Part shown: piece after piece, positions 18,462 to 27,417 of the stretch
Numbering within the stretch: the first letter of the stretch is position 1
Layout of the letters: each line of letters begins with the position of its first letter
NCBI RefSeq assembly: GCF_000614065.1
Contig: NZ_BAKG01000009.1
Coordinates: 40,093-104,092 of the forward strand
Reading direction: 5' to 3'
Length of the DNA: 64,000 bases
Origin: Prevotella dentasini JCM 15908
Lineage (GTDB): Bacteria; Bacteroidota; Bacteroidia; Bacteroidales; Bacteroidaceae
Notes under the pieces: model-generated
The model's database searches: none
What the model was told of the DNA's origin: nothing
What the model saw: only the letters and a program-made list of their open reading frames with translations
Translations under genes and position numbers: made by a program

Positions 18462-19577
18462 ATGCTATTAGACAGGCTATCCATTATCAACTATAAGAAC
18501 ATCCGCGCAGCGTCGCTCGTGCTGTCGCCGAAGATGAACTGCTTCATAGGACATAACGGGGAGGGGAAGACCAATCTGCTCGACGCGGTCTACTATCTCT
18601 CGTTCTGCAAGAGCGCGTTCAACCCGAAAGACTCCGAGGTGATGTGCCACGGGGCGGACTATTTCGTCGTCGAGGGCGACTACACCGGCGACGGCGGAGA
18701 GCCGGAACAGGTCTATTGCGGCATGAAGCGCGGACAGAAAAAGCATTTCAGGCGCAACAAGAAGGAGTACAAGCGGCTGGCGGAACACATCGGAATGGTG
18801 CCGCTGACGTTCGTCTCGCCTGCCGACGCTGCGGTCATCGACGGGGGCAGCGAGGAACGCCGGAGGCTTATGGACGTGGTGATAGCGCAGTACGACCGCC
18901 CCTTCATCCGCGAGCTGCAGCTATATAATAAGGTGTTGCAGCAGCGCAACACGCTTCTGAAGCAGGAGACGGAGCCGGACCCGACGCTGATGGAGCTGCT
19001 CGAGATGCAGATGGCGGAGCACGGCGAGGAAATCTACCGCCGCCGGGCAGCCTTCGTCGAGGAGCTGCAGCCCTTCTTTCAGGAAATCTATTCCACCATC
19101 TCGGAGGGACACGAGGAGGTCTCGCTCTCGTATGTATCTCATTGTCAGCGCGGAAAGCTGCTCGATGTCATCCGCCGCGACCGCGCCAAGGACCGCATCA
19201 TGGGCTTCTCGCTCCACGGCATCCACCGCGACGACCTCCTGATGGAGCTGGGCGGCTATCCCATCCGCCGGGAGGGAAGTCAGGGGCAGAGCAAGACTTT
19301 CGTGCTGGCCCTGAAGCTCGCGCAGTTCAGGTTCCTCTGCCGGCGTTCCCCGGGCAACACGCCCATACTGCTGCTCGACGACATTTTCGACAAGCTCGAC
19401 TCGCGCCGCGTGGAGCAGATAGTGCGTCTGGTCTCGGGCGAGGGCTTCGGGCAGATATTCATCACCGATACCAACCGCGACCATCTCGACCGGATACTTC
19501 AGGCGAGCAGCTCTCCCTACAAGCTCTTCGAGGTGAGGGGGGGCGAGGTGAGCGAGCTGGCAGGCAGGGCAGACTGA
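18462..19577 (+). CDS. recF: DNA replication/repair protein RecF
   Basis: SMC-like ATPase that loads RecA at single-strand gaps. Length is 371 residues, normal. Walker A is GHNGEGKTN, the signature is in REGSQGQSKTF, and Walker B is ILLLDDIFDKLD. The start at 18462 (MLLDRLSIINYKNIR) matches the family N-terminus; an upstream in-frame Met would add 22 unrelated residues. The DUF721 gene follows after 65 bp, an arrangement common near recF in Bacteroidota. The promoter -7 box almost touches the start codon, suggesting a leaderless message. Confidence 0.95.
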   Translation: MLLDRLSIINYKNIRAASLVLSPKMNCFIGHNGEGKTNLLDAVYYLSFCKSAFNPKDSEVMCHGADYFVVEGDYTGDGGEPEQVYCGMKRGQKKHFRRNKKEYKRLAEHIGMVPLTFVSPADAAVIDGGSEERRRLMDVVIAQYDRPFIRELQLYNKVLQQRNTLLKQETEPDPTLMELLEMQMAEHGEEIYRRRAAFVEELQPFFQEIYSTISEGHEEVSLSYVSHCQRGKLLDVIRRDRAKDRIMGFSLHGIHRDDLLMELGGYPIRREGSQGQSKTFVLALKLAQFRFLCRRSPGNTPILLLDDIFDKLDSRRVEQIVRLVSGEGFGQIFITDTNRDHLDRILQASSSPYKLFEVRGGEVSELAGRAD

Positions 19578-19642
19578 CGCCGCGGCCGTGTTGTCAGACC
19601 GTCTGCGGACACCCGGATGTTTCATCCTAAAATACAAGTAAT

Positions 19643-19933
19643 ATGTTTCGACGCAAAGTACAGCCTCTGAGCGAGGTCATGGGAAAGCTCCTCCGTCAGC
19701 AGGGACTGGAGATGCCGCTGCAGCAGAAGCGGCTCATTGACGCTTGGGACGAGGTGGCAGGCAGCACCGTGGCATGCTATACGGCCGAGAAAGCGATACG
19801 CAACCAGACGCTCTTCGTCAAGATTGTCAATCCCGCGCTGCGTGCCGACCTTGCCATGATGCGCAGCGAGCTGGTCAGGAAGCTCAACGCCAAGGTGGGC
19901 GGAATGGTCATTGCCGACCTGAGAGTGTATTAG
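19643..19933 (+). CDS. DUF721 (DciA-like) protein
   Basis: Small protein of 96 residues with the DUF721 fold (MFRRKVQPLSEVMGKLLRQQ ... IDAWDEVAGSTVACYTAEKAI ... TLFVKIVNPALRADLAMMRS). DUF721 includes DciA, which assists loading of the replicative helicase in bacteria without DnaC. Its position after recF supports a replication role. The KH-like part is present but the long C-terminal tail of proteobacterial DciA is absent. Function is inferred from the family only. Confidence 0.85.
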   Translation: MFRRKVQPLSEVMGKLLRQQGLEMPLQQKRLIDAWDEVAGSTVACYTAEKAIRNQTLFVKIVNPALRADLAMMRSELVRKLNAKVGGMVIADLRVY

Positions 19934-19992
19934 CCCCGTCGCCGCCGTGCGCTGCGGCCGTGTCTCCGCCCCGCTTCCAAACAACGTAAAGT

Positions 19993-20694
19993 ATGAAGAA
20001 AAATCCCCATATCACCCTCCTGCTGCTTGCAGCATTGCTCTTCCTCTCCGCCTCGTGCGGCAGGGAGAAGACCGCCGAGCCTGCCCCCGCGGCCCTCGAC
20101 ACCATTCCTGTGTTGGTGTCGGACGTCCGCCAGTGCTCAAGGCTCTATACATCGGAGTACCGCATACACAAAATCGTTACCCATTCGGACCAGATGAAGC
20201 TGGAGGGTACGGTCATGCGGCACAGCTTCAGCGTCAATCTGCCCGTGGGCGAACGGCGCATCGCCATCCCCATGACGGCCGTGCTGAAGGCATACGTCGA
20301 CTTGGGCGGATTCTCCGAAGACAACGTCCGGCGACAGGGACGGAAGATTACCATCCTCCTGCCCGACCCGCGCTTTGTCCTCACCGCCACGAAGATTGAC
20401 CACAAGGGCGTCCGCCAGTATGTGGCACTGACGCGCCGGAACTTCTCCGATGCCGAGCTGACCGGCTACGGACGGCAGGGCAGGGAGCAGATAATCGGCA
20501 GCATACCGCAGATGAACCTCATAGAGACGGCACGGGCGAGCGCGGCACGGCAGATTGTGCCCCTCGTCAAGGCACTCGGCTACCGCGAGGAGGACATCAC
20601 GGTAACGTTCCGCCGTAAGTTCTCATTGAACGACATACGCAGCCTCATTGACAATCAGACGATAGAGAAACGATATGAAGAAGACGTACAATAG
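19993..20694 (+). CDS. DUF4230 lipoprotein
   Basis: Predicted lipoprotein of 233 residues; the signal MKKNPHITLLLLAALLFLSASC ends in a lipobox Cys. The body (SRLYTSEYRIHKIVTHSD ... VNLPVGERRIAIPMTAVLKAYVD) follows the DUF4230 pattern of Bacteroidota, whose function is not known. The second half (SAARQIVPLVKALGYREEDITVTF) resembles the C-terminus of other members. It overlaps the next DUF4230 gene by 20 bp, so the pair is co-translated. A cell-envelope role is inferred from the signal. Confidence 0.8.
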   Translation: MKKNPHITLLLLAALLFLSASCGREKTAEPAPAALDTIPVLVSDVRQCSRLYTSEYRIHKIVTHSDQMKLEGTVMRHSFSVNLPVGERRIAIPMTAVLKAYVDLGGFSEDNVRRQGRKITILLPDPRFVLTATKIDHKGVRQYVALTRRNFSDAELTGYGRQGREQIIGSIPQMNLIETARASAARQIVPLVKALGYREEDITVTFRRKFSLNDIRSLIDNQTIEKRYEEDVQ

Positions 20695-21346
20695 TCTGGC
20701 CGACCTCTTCGGGAGCTTCGGCAGAATGGTCTGGGCCGTCGTTGCGGCCGTGGTGCTGCTCGGTGTGGGCATCGGCATCCTCGTATGGCTGAACCGCGAC
20801 AACCACGCAGGCGTTACCGTGGAACAGCGCATTGACATCACCCCCACACAGCTGCAACAAATCCGCGACATCGGGCAGTGGGAGTTTCTGGCCGTCAGCG
20901 ACGAGGAGCTGGTGGACACCGTGCGCCGCGGTTTCCTCTCCGATGCCGAACTGGTGCGCATCTATTACGGTACGCTGCGGCTGGGCATAGACTTCAGCAA
21001 GGCCAGCCGCCACTGGTTCCGCGTCGAGGGCGACTCGGTGGTCGTGGCGCAGCTGCCGCCCGTAAGGCTGCTCGACACCGACTTCATAGACGAGGCGCGC
21101 ACGCGGTCGTTCTTTGAAAAGGGCGACTGGACGGCTGCTGACCGCGAGCAGCTCTACCAGCGGGCCTACAGGAAGATGCTTGCACGCTGCATGACCAAGG
21201 AGAACCTGCACGCCGCCGAGGAAAACGCGCACCGCGAGGTGGAGAAACTGCTGAAGAGTCTGTTCCGGGGCGAGGTGCGGATGAGGGCGGCAGCGTCTCC
21301 CGGTTCTTCCCAAGAGGGGAGGGGACAACGGGGCGCAGGCAAGTGA
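20675..21346 (+). CDS. DUF4230-type membrane-anchored protein
   Basis: 223 residues with one N-terminal membrane segment (MVWAVVAAVVLLGVGIGILVW) and a periplasmic DUF4230-like domain starting at VTVEQRIDITPTQLQQIRDI. It overlaps the upstream DUF4230 lipoprotein by 20 bp. The C-terminal tail (MRAAASPGSSQEGRGQRGAGK) is low-complexity and may be poorly conserved. The two proteins look like paralogues with different membrane anchors, perhaps partners across the periplasm; this is inference. Confidence 0.75.
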   Translation: MKKTYNSLADLFGSFGRMVWAVVAAVVLLGVGIGILVWLNRDNHAGVTVEQRIDITPTQLQQIRDIGQWEFLAVSDEELVDTVRRGFLSDAELVRIYYGTLRLGIDFSKASRHWFRVEGDSVVVAQLPPVRLLDTDFIDEARTRSFFEKGDWTAADREQLYQRAYRKMLARCMTKENLHAAEENAHREVEKLLKSLFRGEVRMRAAASPGSSQEGRGQRGAGK

Positions 21347-21461
21347 AGACAGGCAGCGGCACTGCCGGGGGACGCCCTGACGCACGGTCGCCGAAAGGTT
21401 TCCCCTGACTCCGGGCAAGGAACAGGGCAGGGCAACGGGCACATTCCACAAACGGATAACC

Positions 21462-22856
21462 ATGTCATCAAATATCTTTCAATCCTCATTCTGGCAGGGG
21501 CCGGGGGCAAGGCGGACGGCCCGCGAGTCGGGCGCGCTCGTCGCGCTCGGAGTGTCCATCGTCGTCGGACAGATAGGGACTATCGTGCTGGGCTTTGCCG
21601 ACACGCTGATGATAGGCCGGCACAGCACCGACGAACTCGCAGCGGCATCGTTTGTGAACAACATGTTCGTGCTCGTCCTTATCTTCGGACTGGGCTTCTC
21701 GTATGGCCTGACACCCATTGTCGGTACTCTTTACGGGCAGGGCAGGCGGTGGCGGGCAGGCGACATGCTCCGCAATGCGCTGCTTGCCAACCTTGCTCTG
21801 GCAGTCGTGCTGACGGGCGCGCTGCTCCTGCTCTACCTGTCGCTCGGCCGCCTCGGACAGCCTGACGAGCTGCTTCCGCTCATGCGGCCCTACTTTCTGG
21901 TCAATCTGGCGTCGCTGCCGTTCGTTGCCTGCTTCAACACCTTCAAGCAACTGTCTGACGGAACGACCGATACGCGCACGGGAATGTGGATTCTCGTAGG
22001 CGGAAACCTACTCAATATCATAGGCAACTACCTCCTCATATACGGTAAGCTCGGCCTGCCCGAACTCGGACTTCTCGGTGCAGGAGTCTCTACGATGCTT
22101 TCCCGTATGGTGATGGCACTTGCCTTTGTGGCCGTCTTTTGCCTTTCGGACCGTTACCGTCCCTATCGCCGGGGCTTCATGGCGGGCCGCTTCCGTCGCG
22201 AACCGCTCGTCCACCTCTGCCGGCTCGGCTTTCCGCTCAGCCTGCAAATGGGCATGGAGACGGCCGCCTTCAGTCTCAGCTCCGTCATGGTGGGCTGGAT
22301 AGGCACGGCAGCATTGGCCGCCCATCAGGTGATGCTGACCATCTCGCAGTTCTTCTTCATGGTCTACTACGGCATGGCGGCTGCCGTGGCGGTGCGCGTG
22401 AGCCTGTTTGCCGGGCAGCGCAACTACGGTGCGGTCGGCCGTTCGGCCAGTGTGGGCTTCGGACTGATACTTGCGATAGCCTTGGTGGTGTCCGTTCCCG
22501 TCGTGATTTTCCGTAGCAGCCTTGGCGGCATCTTCACTGACAGCCGCGAGGTGAGCCTGCTTGTGGCGGAGGTTATTACTCCGCTGATAGTCTATCAGTT
22601 CGGCGACGGACTCCAGTGTGCCTACAGCAACGCGCTCCGTGGGCTTTCCCACGTCCGCCCGCTGATGTTTGTCGCCTTCCTTGCCTACTTCGTCGTCTCG
22701 CTTCCGCTGGGCTATCTCTTCGGCATCCGCCTTGGCTACGGCCTTCTCGGCATCTGGTACGCCTTCCCGTTCGGCCTTACCACGGCAGGCGTGCTGTACT
22801 ATTGGTTCTTTCGGAAACGCCTTGGAGAGCTGACGGACGGACAGGCTGACGGGTAG
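21462..22856 (+). CDS. MATE-family efflux transporter
   Basis: Na+- or H+-driven multidrug/organic cation exporter of the inner membrane, 464 residues with 12 predicted membrane segments. The first half shows the MATE pattern GQIGTIVLGFADTLMIGRHS and the second half repeats it (GMETAAFSLSSVMVGWIG). Length and topology are typical. It follows the DUF4230 pair by 115 bp and has no regulator nearby. Substrates cannot be predicted. Confidence 0.92.
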   Translation: MSSNIFQSSFWQGPGARRTARESGALVALGVSIVVGQIGTIVLGFADTLMIGRHSTDELAAASFVNNMFVLVLIFGLGFSYGLTPIVGTLYGQGRRWRAGDMLRNALLANLALAVVLTGALLLLYLSLGRLGQPDELLPLMRPYFLVNLASLPFVACFNTFKQLSDGTTDTRTGMWILVGGNLLNIIGNYLLIYGKLGLPELGLLGAGVSTMLSRMVMALAFVAVFCLSDRYRPYRRGFMAGRFRREPLVHLCRLGFPLSLQMGMETAAFSLSSVMVGWIGTAALAAHQVMLTISQFFFMVYYGMAAAVAVRVSLFAGQRNYGAVGRSASVGFGLILAIALVVSVPVVIFRSSLGGIFTDSREVSLLVAEVITPLIVYQFGDGLQCAYSNALRGLSHVRPLMFVAFLAYFVVSLPLGYLFGIRLGYGLLGIWYAFPFGLTTAGVLYYWFFRKRLGELTDGQADG

Positions 22857-23061
22857 ACAGGCTGTTTTCAGCCCGTCATGCGTGCCCCGGAACGGCATCG
22901 GCAGGAAGGAAACAGGCAGGCGGACGGGCGGCATCGGTGACTGAAAGTTGGATATTCTTCGTGCCTTCTGTCCCGTTACTCGTTTTTTTTATGTACTTTT
23001 GCACATCGTTTCGGGGCGGCATGCCCCATTCGTAAGGATAATATCAAAAAACAAACAGATA

Positions 23062-23973
23062 ATGAAACCAACATTATTGCTTCTTGCTGCCGGAATGGGC
23101 AGCCGATACGGAGGCCTGAAACAGCTCGACGGAGTAGGCCCCAACGGGGAAACCATCATGGATTATTCCATCTACGATGCCATTGAGGCAGGGTTCGGGA
23201 AGATTGTCTTCGTCATCCGCAGGGACTTCGAGCAGCAGTTCCGCGAACAGGTTCTCTCCAAATACGAGGGCCATGTGCCCGTAGAGCTTGTCTTCCAGAG
23301 CGTCGACGCGCTGCCGGAGGGATTCAGCGTGCCCGAGGGGCGCGAGAAGCCGTGGGGTACGAACCACGCGGTGCTGATGGCGAAGGACGTTATCCGCGAG
23401 CCGTTCTGCGTCATCAACTGCGACGATTTCTACAACCGCGACTGCTTTAAGGTCATCGGCAACTTCCTCGCCACGCTTCCCGAAGATGCCCGGGGCAGGT
23501 ATGCCATGGTAGGATTCCGCGTAGGCAACACGCTGAGCGAGAACGGAACGGTATCGCGCGGCATCTGCACGACCGATGCCGAAGGCCACCTTGCCAACGT
23601 CGTAGAGCGCACCAAGATAGAGCGCAGGGACGGGAAGGTGCAGTATATCGGCGACGACGGCGAATGGACGGCCACCGACGACAATACGCCCGTGTCCATG
23701 AACGTGTGGGGTTTCACCCCCGACTACTTCGAGTACAGCGATGCCTACTTCCGCGAGTTCCTCTCCGACGAGGCGAACATGGCGAACAAGAAGTCCGAAT
23801 ACTTCATACCGATGATGGTGAACAAGCTCATCGGCGACGGAACGGCCACCGTGAAGGTGCTCGATACGACGAGCAAGTGGTTCGGCGTAACCTATGCCGA
23901 AGACCGCCCCGGCGTAGTGGAGCGCATACAGAGGCTTGTCGACGAGGGGGTATATCCCGGAAAGCTGTTCTAA
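23062..23973 (+). CDS. NTP-transferase-fold nucleotidyltransferase
   Basis: Sugar-phosphate nucleotidyltransferase-like protein, 303 residues. The N-terminal glycine-rich loop is LLAAGMGSRYGGLKQLD; NCDDFYNRD carries the metal-binding Asp and PWGTNHAVLMA is near the substrate pocket. The start at 23062 gives MKPTLLLLAAGMG, preferred over 38 extra codons upstream. A TACTTTTG promoter box lies at about 22994. The sugar substrate is unknown. nrnA follows after 97 bp. Confidence 0.85.
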   Translation: MKPTLLLLAAGMGSRYGGLKQLDGVGPNGETIMDYSIYDAIEAGFGKIVFVIRRDFEQQFREQVLSKYEGHVPVELVFQSVDALPEGFSVPEGREKPWGTNHAVLMAKDVIREPFCVINCDDFYNRDCFKVIGNFLATLPEDARGRYAMVGFRVGNTLSENGTVSRGICTTDAEGHLANVVERTKIERRDGKVQYIGDDGEWTATDDNTPVSMNVWGFTPDYFEYSDAYFREFLSDEANMANKKSEYFIPMMVNKLIGDGTATVKVLDTTSKWFGVTYAEDRPGVVERIQRLVDEGVYPGKLF

Positions 23974-24070
23974 AAAGGCATCATCATCTTACAAAAACAG
24001 AATCCTCCCCGGATAAGTTCCGCACGTTCCCTTCCCCACAGGAAAGGAACGGGGGAGGGTACATACTACA

Positions 24071-25108
24071 ATGAATTTCAATCTACTGAACGAAAGCCAG
24101 CTCAATGACCTGCGCGCCCTGCTCGAAACGGCAGAGCACATCGTCGTCTGCGCCCATAAGTCGCCCGACGGCGACGCAGTCGGCTCTGCGCTGGCATGGA
24201 AACACTTCCTCGTACAGGCCGGGAAGACCGACGTAAAGGTCTGCCTGCCTGATGCCGCCCCCGACTTCCTGCAATGGATGCCGGGCTTTGACACCATTCT
24301 GCGCTACGACAAGCGCAGGAAGGAGGTGGAAGAAGCCTTCGCCGGGGCCGACCTCGTCTGCTGCCTCGACTTCAACAGTGCCCGGCGCGTGGAGGCCATG
24401 CAGCCCGTCCTCGACGGTTGCGCCGCGCCGCGCCTGCTTATCGACCACCACCTCGACCCCGACCTTCCCTGCCGCCTTTCGGTCTCTCACCCCGAGATGT
24501 CGAGCACTTCGGAAATCATCTTCAACCTCATCTGCCAGCTCGGAGGCTTCGACGCCATGACCAAGCAGTGCGCGCAGTGCATCTACTGCGGCATGATGAC
24601 CGACACGGGAGGGTTCACCTACAATTCCACGCGCCCCGAAATCTATTTCGTCATCAGTCAACTGCTCACCAAGGGTGTCGACAAGGACAGCATATACAAC
24701 CGTGTTTTCCACAACTATTCGGTCAGCGCGCTGAAGCTCCGCGCCCATATCATTCTCAACAAGCTCAATGTCATTGAAGAGCTGCACGCCTCCTACTATG
24801 CGGTTACGAAGCAGGAGATGCGCCGCTTCCACTTCATCAAGGGCGACATGGAGGGTCTGGTCAACATTCCGCAGCAGATAAAGGGGCTGAAGCTGAGCAT
24901 CTCGCTCCGCGAAGACACCGAGCACCCCAATCAGGTGCTTGTCAGCCTGCGCTCCTGCAACGGCTTCCACTGCCAGCCGATGGCGGTGAAGTTCTTCAAT
25001 GGTGGCGGACATGCCGACGCATCGGGCGGTAAGCTGCATTGCAGTATCGCGGAGGCGGAGCAGATTGCCATCAAGGCTATTATGGCGTATAGGGAAGAAC
25101 TTAGATAG
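24071..25108 (+). CDS. nrnA: NrnA-type DHH phosphoesterase (oligoribonuclease / pAp phosphatase)
   Basis: Mn-dependent DHH/DHHA1 enzyme that degrades 2-5 nt RNA and dephosphorylates pAp. Motifs in order: SPDGDAVGS, CCLDFNSARRV, IDHHLDPD (DHH motif), MMTDTGGF and the DHHA1 motif GGGHADASGG. Length is 345 residues, normal. Bacteroidota lack Orn, so NrnA is the expected nano-RNase. A strong terminator follows 46 bp after the stop. Confidence 0.92.
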   Translation: MNFNLLNESQLNDLRALLETAEHIVVCAHKSPDGDAVGSALAWKHFLVQAGKTDVKVCLPDAAPDFLQWMPGFDTILRYDKRRKEVEEAFAGADLVCCLDFNSARRVEAMQPVLDGCAAPRLLIDHHLDPDLPCRLSVSHPEMSSTSEIIFNLICQLGGFDAMTKQCAQCIYCGMMTDTGGFTYNSTRPEIYFVISQLLTKGVDKDSIYNRVFHNYSVSALKLRAHIILNKLNVIEELHASYYAVTKQEMRRFHFIKGDMEGLVNIPQQIKGLKLSISLREDTEHPNQVLVSLRSCNGFHCQPMAVKFFNGGGHADASGGKLHCSIAEAEQIAIKAIMAYREELR

Positions 25109-25153
25109 AAGCCATACTGCGCTGTTTGTCAGTGCAGTATGGAGGAATGATAA

Positions 25154-25200
25154 AGTAAAGGTTCCGATTATCCGGCTTGCCCGGATTCGGAACCTTTACT
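25154..25200 (+). terminator. Strong terminator after nrnA
   Basis: AGTAAAGGTTCCGA and TCGGAACCTTTACT form a perfect 14-bp stem, with TCCGG/CCGGA stacked inside, followed by TGTTTTTT on the plus strand. Confidence 0.9.
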
Positions 25201-25309
25201 TGTTTTTTCAGCCCTGCCGGCAGGGGTAGGGCGCGCCCCAGCTCCGTGGCAGTCAGCTGGCTGACGCGGTAGTCCGGCGGAGCAGCGGCAGCCGTTTTAC
25301 GCCACGGGA

Positions 25310-26029
25310 CTAAATCTTCTGCGCCACGAAAAACACCATGTTATAATATTCGGCAAAGTCGCGGCGGAGCTGTATCTCCTTGCGGAGCGTCCTGACGAAC
25401 GTCTTCTCCTCGGGATACTTGCGCTCAAACTGCGGCAGCCTGCGCTCTATGATGTCGTAGAAGCAGGGCATCCAAGCCTGCTCCGAGAGAGGGAAGGTGG
25501 CAATGGGGCGGAAGTCCTCGGCCTCGAGGATGGCGACGGACGCGGAAAGGGCGGACATCTGCGGATAAATCTTCTTGAAGTAGCCCACCTCGTAGGGATA
25601 ATGACGTCCCATGAAGACCAAGTCGGTCAGCACGAGGAAGCCCTTCGGTCTGACGAGTGGATGCCACTGCCTGACGGCTTCGGCAAAGCCCAAGTGCCGT
25701 GCAGCCCCTTCCGACCATACCGCGTCGTAGCTCCCGGCCTGCAGTCCGGCCTCGCGGCAGTCGGCGCAGAGGGCGGTTACGGAGCGTTTGCCGCGTAGCG
25801 ACTTGAGCTTCTCTATGAAGCGGGCCGAGCGGTCTACGGCCGTGATGGCGGCGTCGGTGTGGTCGGCAAGGCAGAAGGTGTCGCGCCCCGTTCCGCAGCC
25901 GATGTTGAGGATGTGCGAGTCGCGTTGCAGGCCCTGCCTGACGTAGGCGAGAGCCTTGAGCGTCTCGTAGTCGGAGCCCGGCCCCTGTTGGGGCAAGTCC
26001 GTGAAAAACTGTTCTTCCGCTTCGGTCAT
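25310..26029 (-). CDS. Class I SAM-dependent methyltransferase
   Basis: Soluble methyltransferase of 239 residues. Motif I is ILNIGCGTGRDTFCLAD and the acidic residue after strand 2 is AVDRSARF. Motif IV region is YDAVWSEGAARHLGF and the post-motif is GFLVLTDLVFMGRHYP. The start at 26029 (MTEAEEQFF) is preferred because 55 upstream codons are unlike any family. The substrate is unknown; it resembles UbiE-like small-molecule enzymes. It stands alone, convergent with nrnA. Confidence 0.85.
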   Translation of the reverse strand: MTEAEEQFFTDLPQQGPGSDYETLKALAYVRQGLQRDSHILNIGCGTGRDTFCLADHTDAAITAVDRSARFIEKLKSLRGKRSVTALCADCREAGLQAGSYDAVWSEGAARHLGFAEAVRQWHPLVRPKGFLVLTDLVFMGRHYPYEVGYFKKIYPQMSALSASVAILEAEDFRPIATFPLSEQAWMPCFYDIIERRLPQFERKYPEEKTFVRTLRKEIQLRRDFAEYYNMVFFVAQKI

Positions 26030-26407
26030 TCTCTTCTTGCTTGTTGTCCGGGCCACGGCCCTCTCGTTGTCGTCGTGGCTGCCTCGGGTCGTAGTCGGGC
26101 CTTGTGCTGCCGTTGATGCAAAAGTACTGAAAAAATCTGGAAGCAGCGAAGATTTCTCCCGGAAAGCAGCTTCCCCGCGGCATCGTGCCGACAAGACTGC
26201 GGCAGACAGAATGGTTGGGCATGTCGGTTAGAGCATTGCTGTATGTTTGCAGGCTAATGCGTTGGCACTCAATCAGCTGCAAGGAATAGTAAAAAGTTAT
26301 TCGTTAATATGTTTTAATAATCCTGCGAAAGGACGGGACAGGCAGGGCAATGTTCGTATCTTTTTCTTATATTTGCACCGCAAAACAAAATACACAATCC
26401 TAAGACA

Positions 26408-26701
26408 ATGAAACAGACCATTCCGGCAGCCGGAGTCCACTATCTCCGAATTACCGAAAACGACGCAAGACAGCAATGGCTGAACCGCCACATAGAAGAC
26501 CTCGTCAGCTATCTCGACGACCACGGCATGCCCGTCGTAGAGAGCAGCTACACCGAAGGGCAGAGCCAGCAGTGCCATCTGCTGCTGGCCTATTCGCCGG
26601 AGAACGGCGACAATGCCGTCTACTATGCTGCCAAGACCTATCTGGCAGAGTGCGGACTCGACCGAAACCACTGCAAGGTAGAGACGATAACCAACTCTTA
26701 G
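26408..26701 (+). CDS. Hypothetical protein, 97 residues
   Basis: Not recognised. A soluble protein starting MKQTIPAAGVHYLRITENDARQ, without signal or membrane segment. The middle has ESSYTEGQSQQCHLLLAYSP and the end CGLDRNHCKVETITNS. A good -7 box (TATATTTG, near 26371) precedes the start, and a rhodanese gene follows after 68 bp in the same direction. It may share transcription with the rhodanese; no function can be given. Confidence 0.7.
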   Translation: MKQTIPAAGVHYLRITENDARQQWLNRHIEDLVSYLDDHGMPVVESSYTEGQSQQCHLLLAYSPENGDNAVYYAAKTYLAECGLDRNHCKVETITNS

Positions 26702-26769
26702 GAGTCTGGCCGTAGCAGGGGCGGATGCCGGTCCTGTCACGGCGGAAACATACAGCGAAGACAGAAAAT

Positions 26770-27180
26770 ATGGGAAAAATACTGGGACTGCTGATGGCCC
26801 TGCTCGGTTCGGCTACCGTGGCAGGCGCACAGACAGCGATAGACAATGTGGGCGCAGGGGCCTTTGAGGCACTGGCCGCGACCGATTCGGTCAGGGTAGT
26901 TGACGTGCGGACGGCAGGCGAGTATGCCGAGGGGCATATTCCCGGTGCCTGCAACATCAACGTGCTCGACTCGTCGTTTGTCGGCATTGCCCTCGGGGTG
27001 CTCGACCCCTCTTTCCGAATCGCCGTCTACTGCCGTTCGGGCCGCCGTTCGATGATAGCGGCCCGCCTGCTCTCGTCGGAGGGCTACCGCGTAACCAATC
27101 TGGAAGGCGGCTACCTCGCTTGGGTGGCAGAGGGGAAGAAGGTGGAGAAGACGCAGGTGCTGAACAGCAGCAACCGCTGA
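26770..27180 (+). CDS. Rhodanese-domain protein, secreted
   Basis: Single rhodanese domain (about 136 residues) behind a signal peptide MGKILGLLMALLGSATVAGA. The entry motif VVDVRTAGEYAEGHIPGA and active-site loop CRSGRRS (Cys as persulfide carrier) are intact. The start at 26770 is chosen because it opens the signal peptide. It would act in the periplasm in sulfur transfer or thiol redox; the partner is unknown. A B element begins 31 bp after the stop. Confidence 0.88.
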   Translation: MGKILGLLMALLGSATVAGAQTAIDNVGAGAFEALAATDSVRVVDVRTAGEYAEGHIPGACNINVLDSSFVGIALGVLDPSFRIAVYCRSGRRSMIAARLLSSEGYRVTNLEGGYLAWVAEGKKVEKTQVLNSSNR

Positions 27181-27210
27181 TTCCGTCCTGTCCGTCCCGG
27201 AAGGGAAAAG

Positions 27211-27297
27211 CGAAAGTGCCGCTTTCGCCATGCGGGCAAGCCCGTTTCGCTGTGTCAAAGTGCCGTTTTCACTGAATGAAAACGGCACTTTCGTTTT
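27211..27297. repeat. B element downstream of the rhodanese gene
   Basis: Four arms: GCGAAAGTGCCGCTTTCGC, GCCCGTTTCGC, then AAAGTGCCGTTTTCA and TGAAAACGGCACTTTCG. The last two form a perfect hairpin followed by TTTTTG, which fits a terminator. Confidence 0.8.
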
Positions 27298-27417
27298 TGG
27301 AGGCAACAGGATGGATATATCATTGCCGTGTTTCGGATGACAACGGGTGGCGAAATGCCGCATGCTGGATTCCTGTTCTACATTCAGCCTGCATTGCACG
27401 TGGAGTGCAGGCGAATT

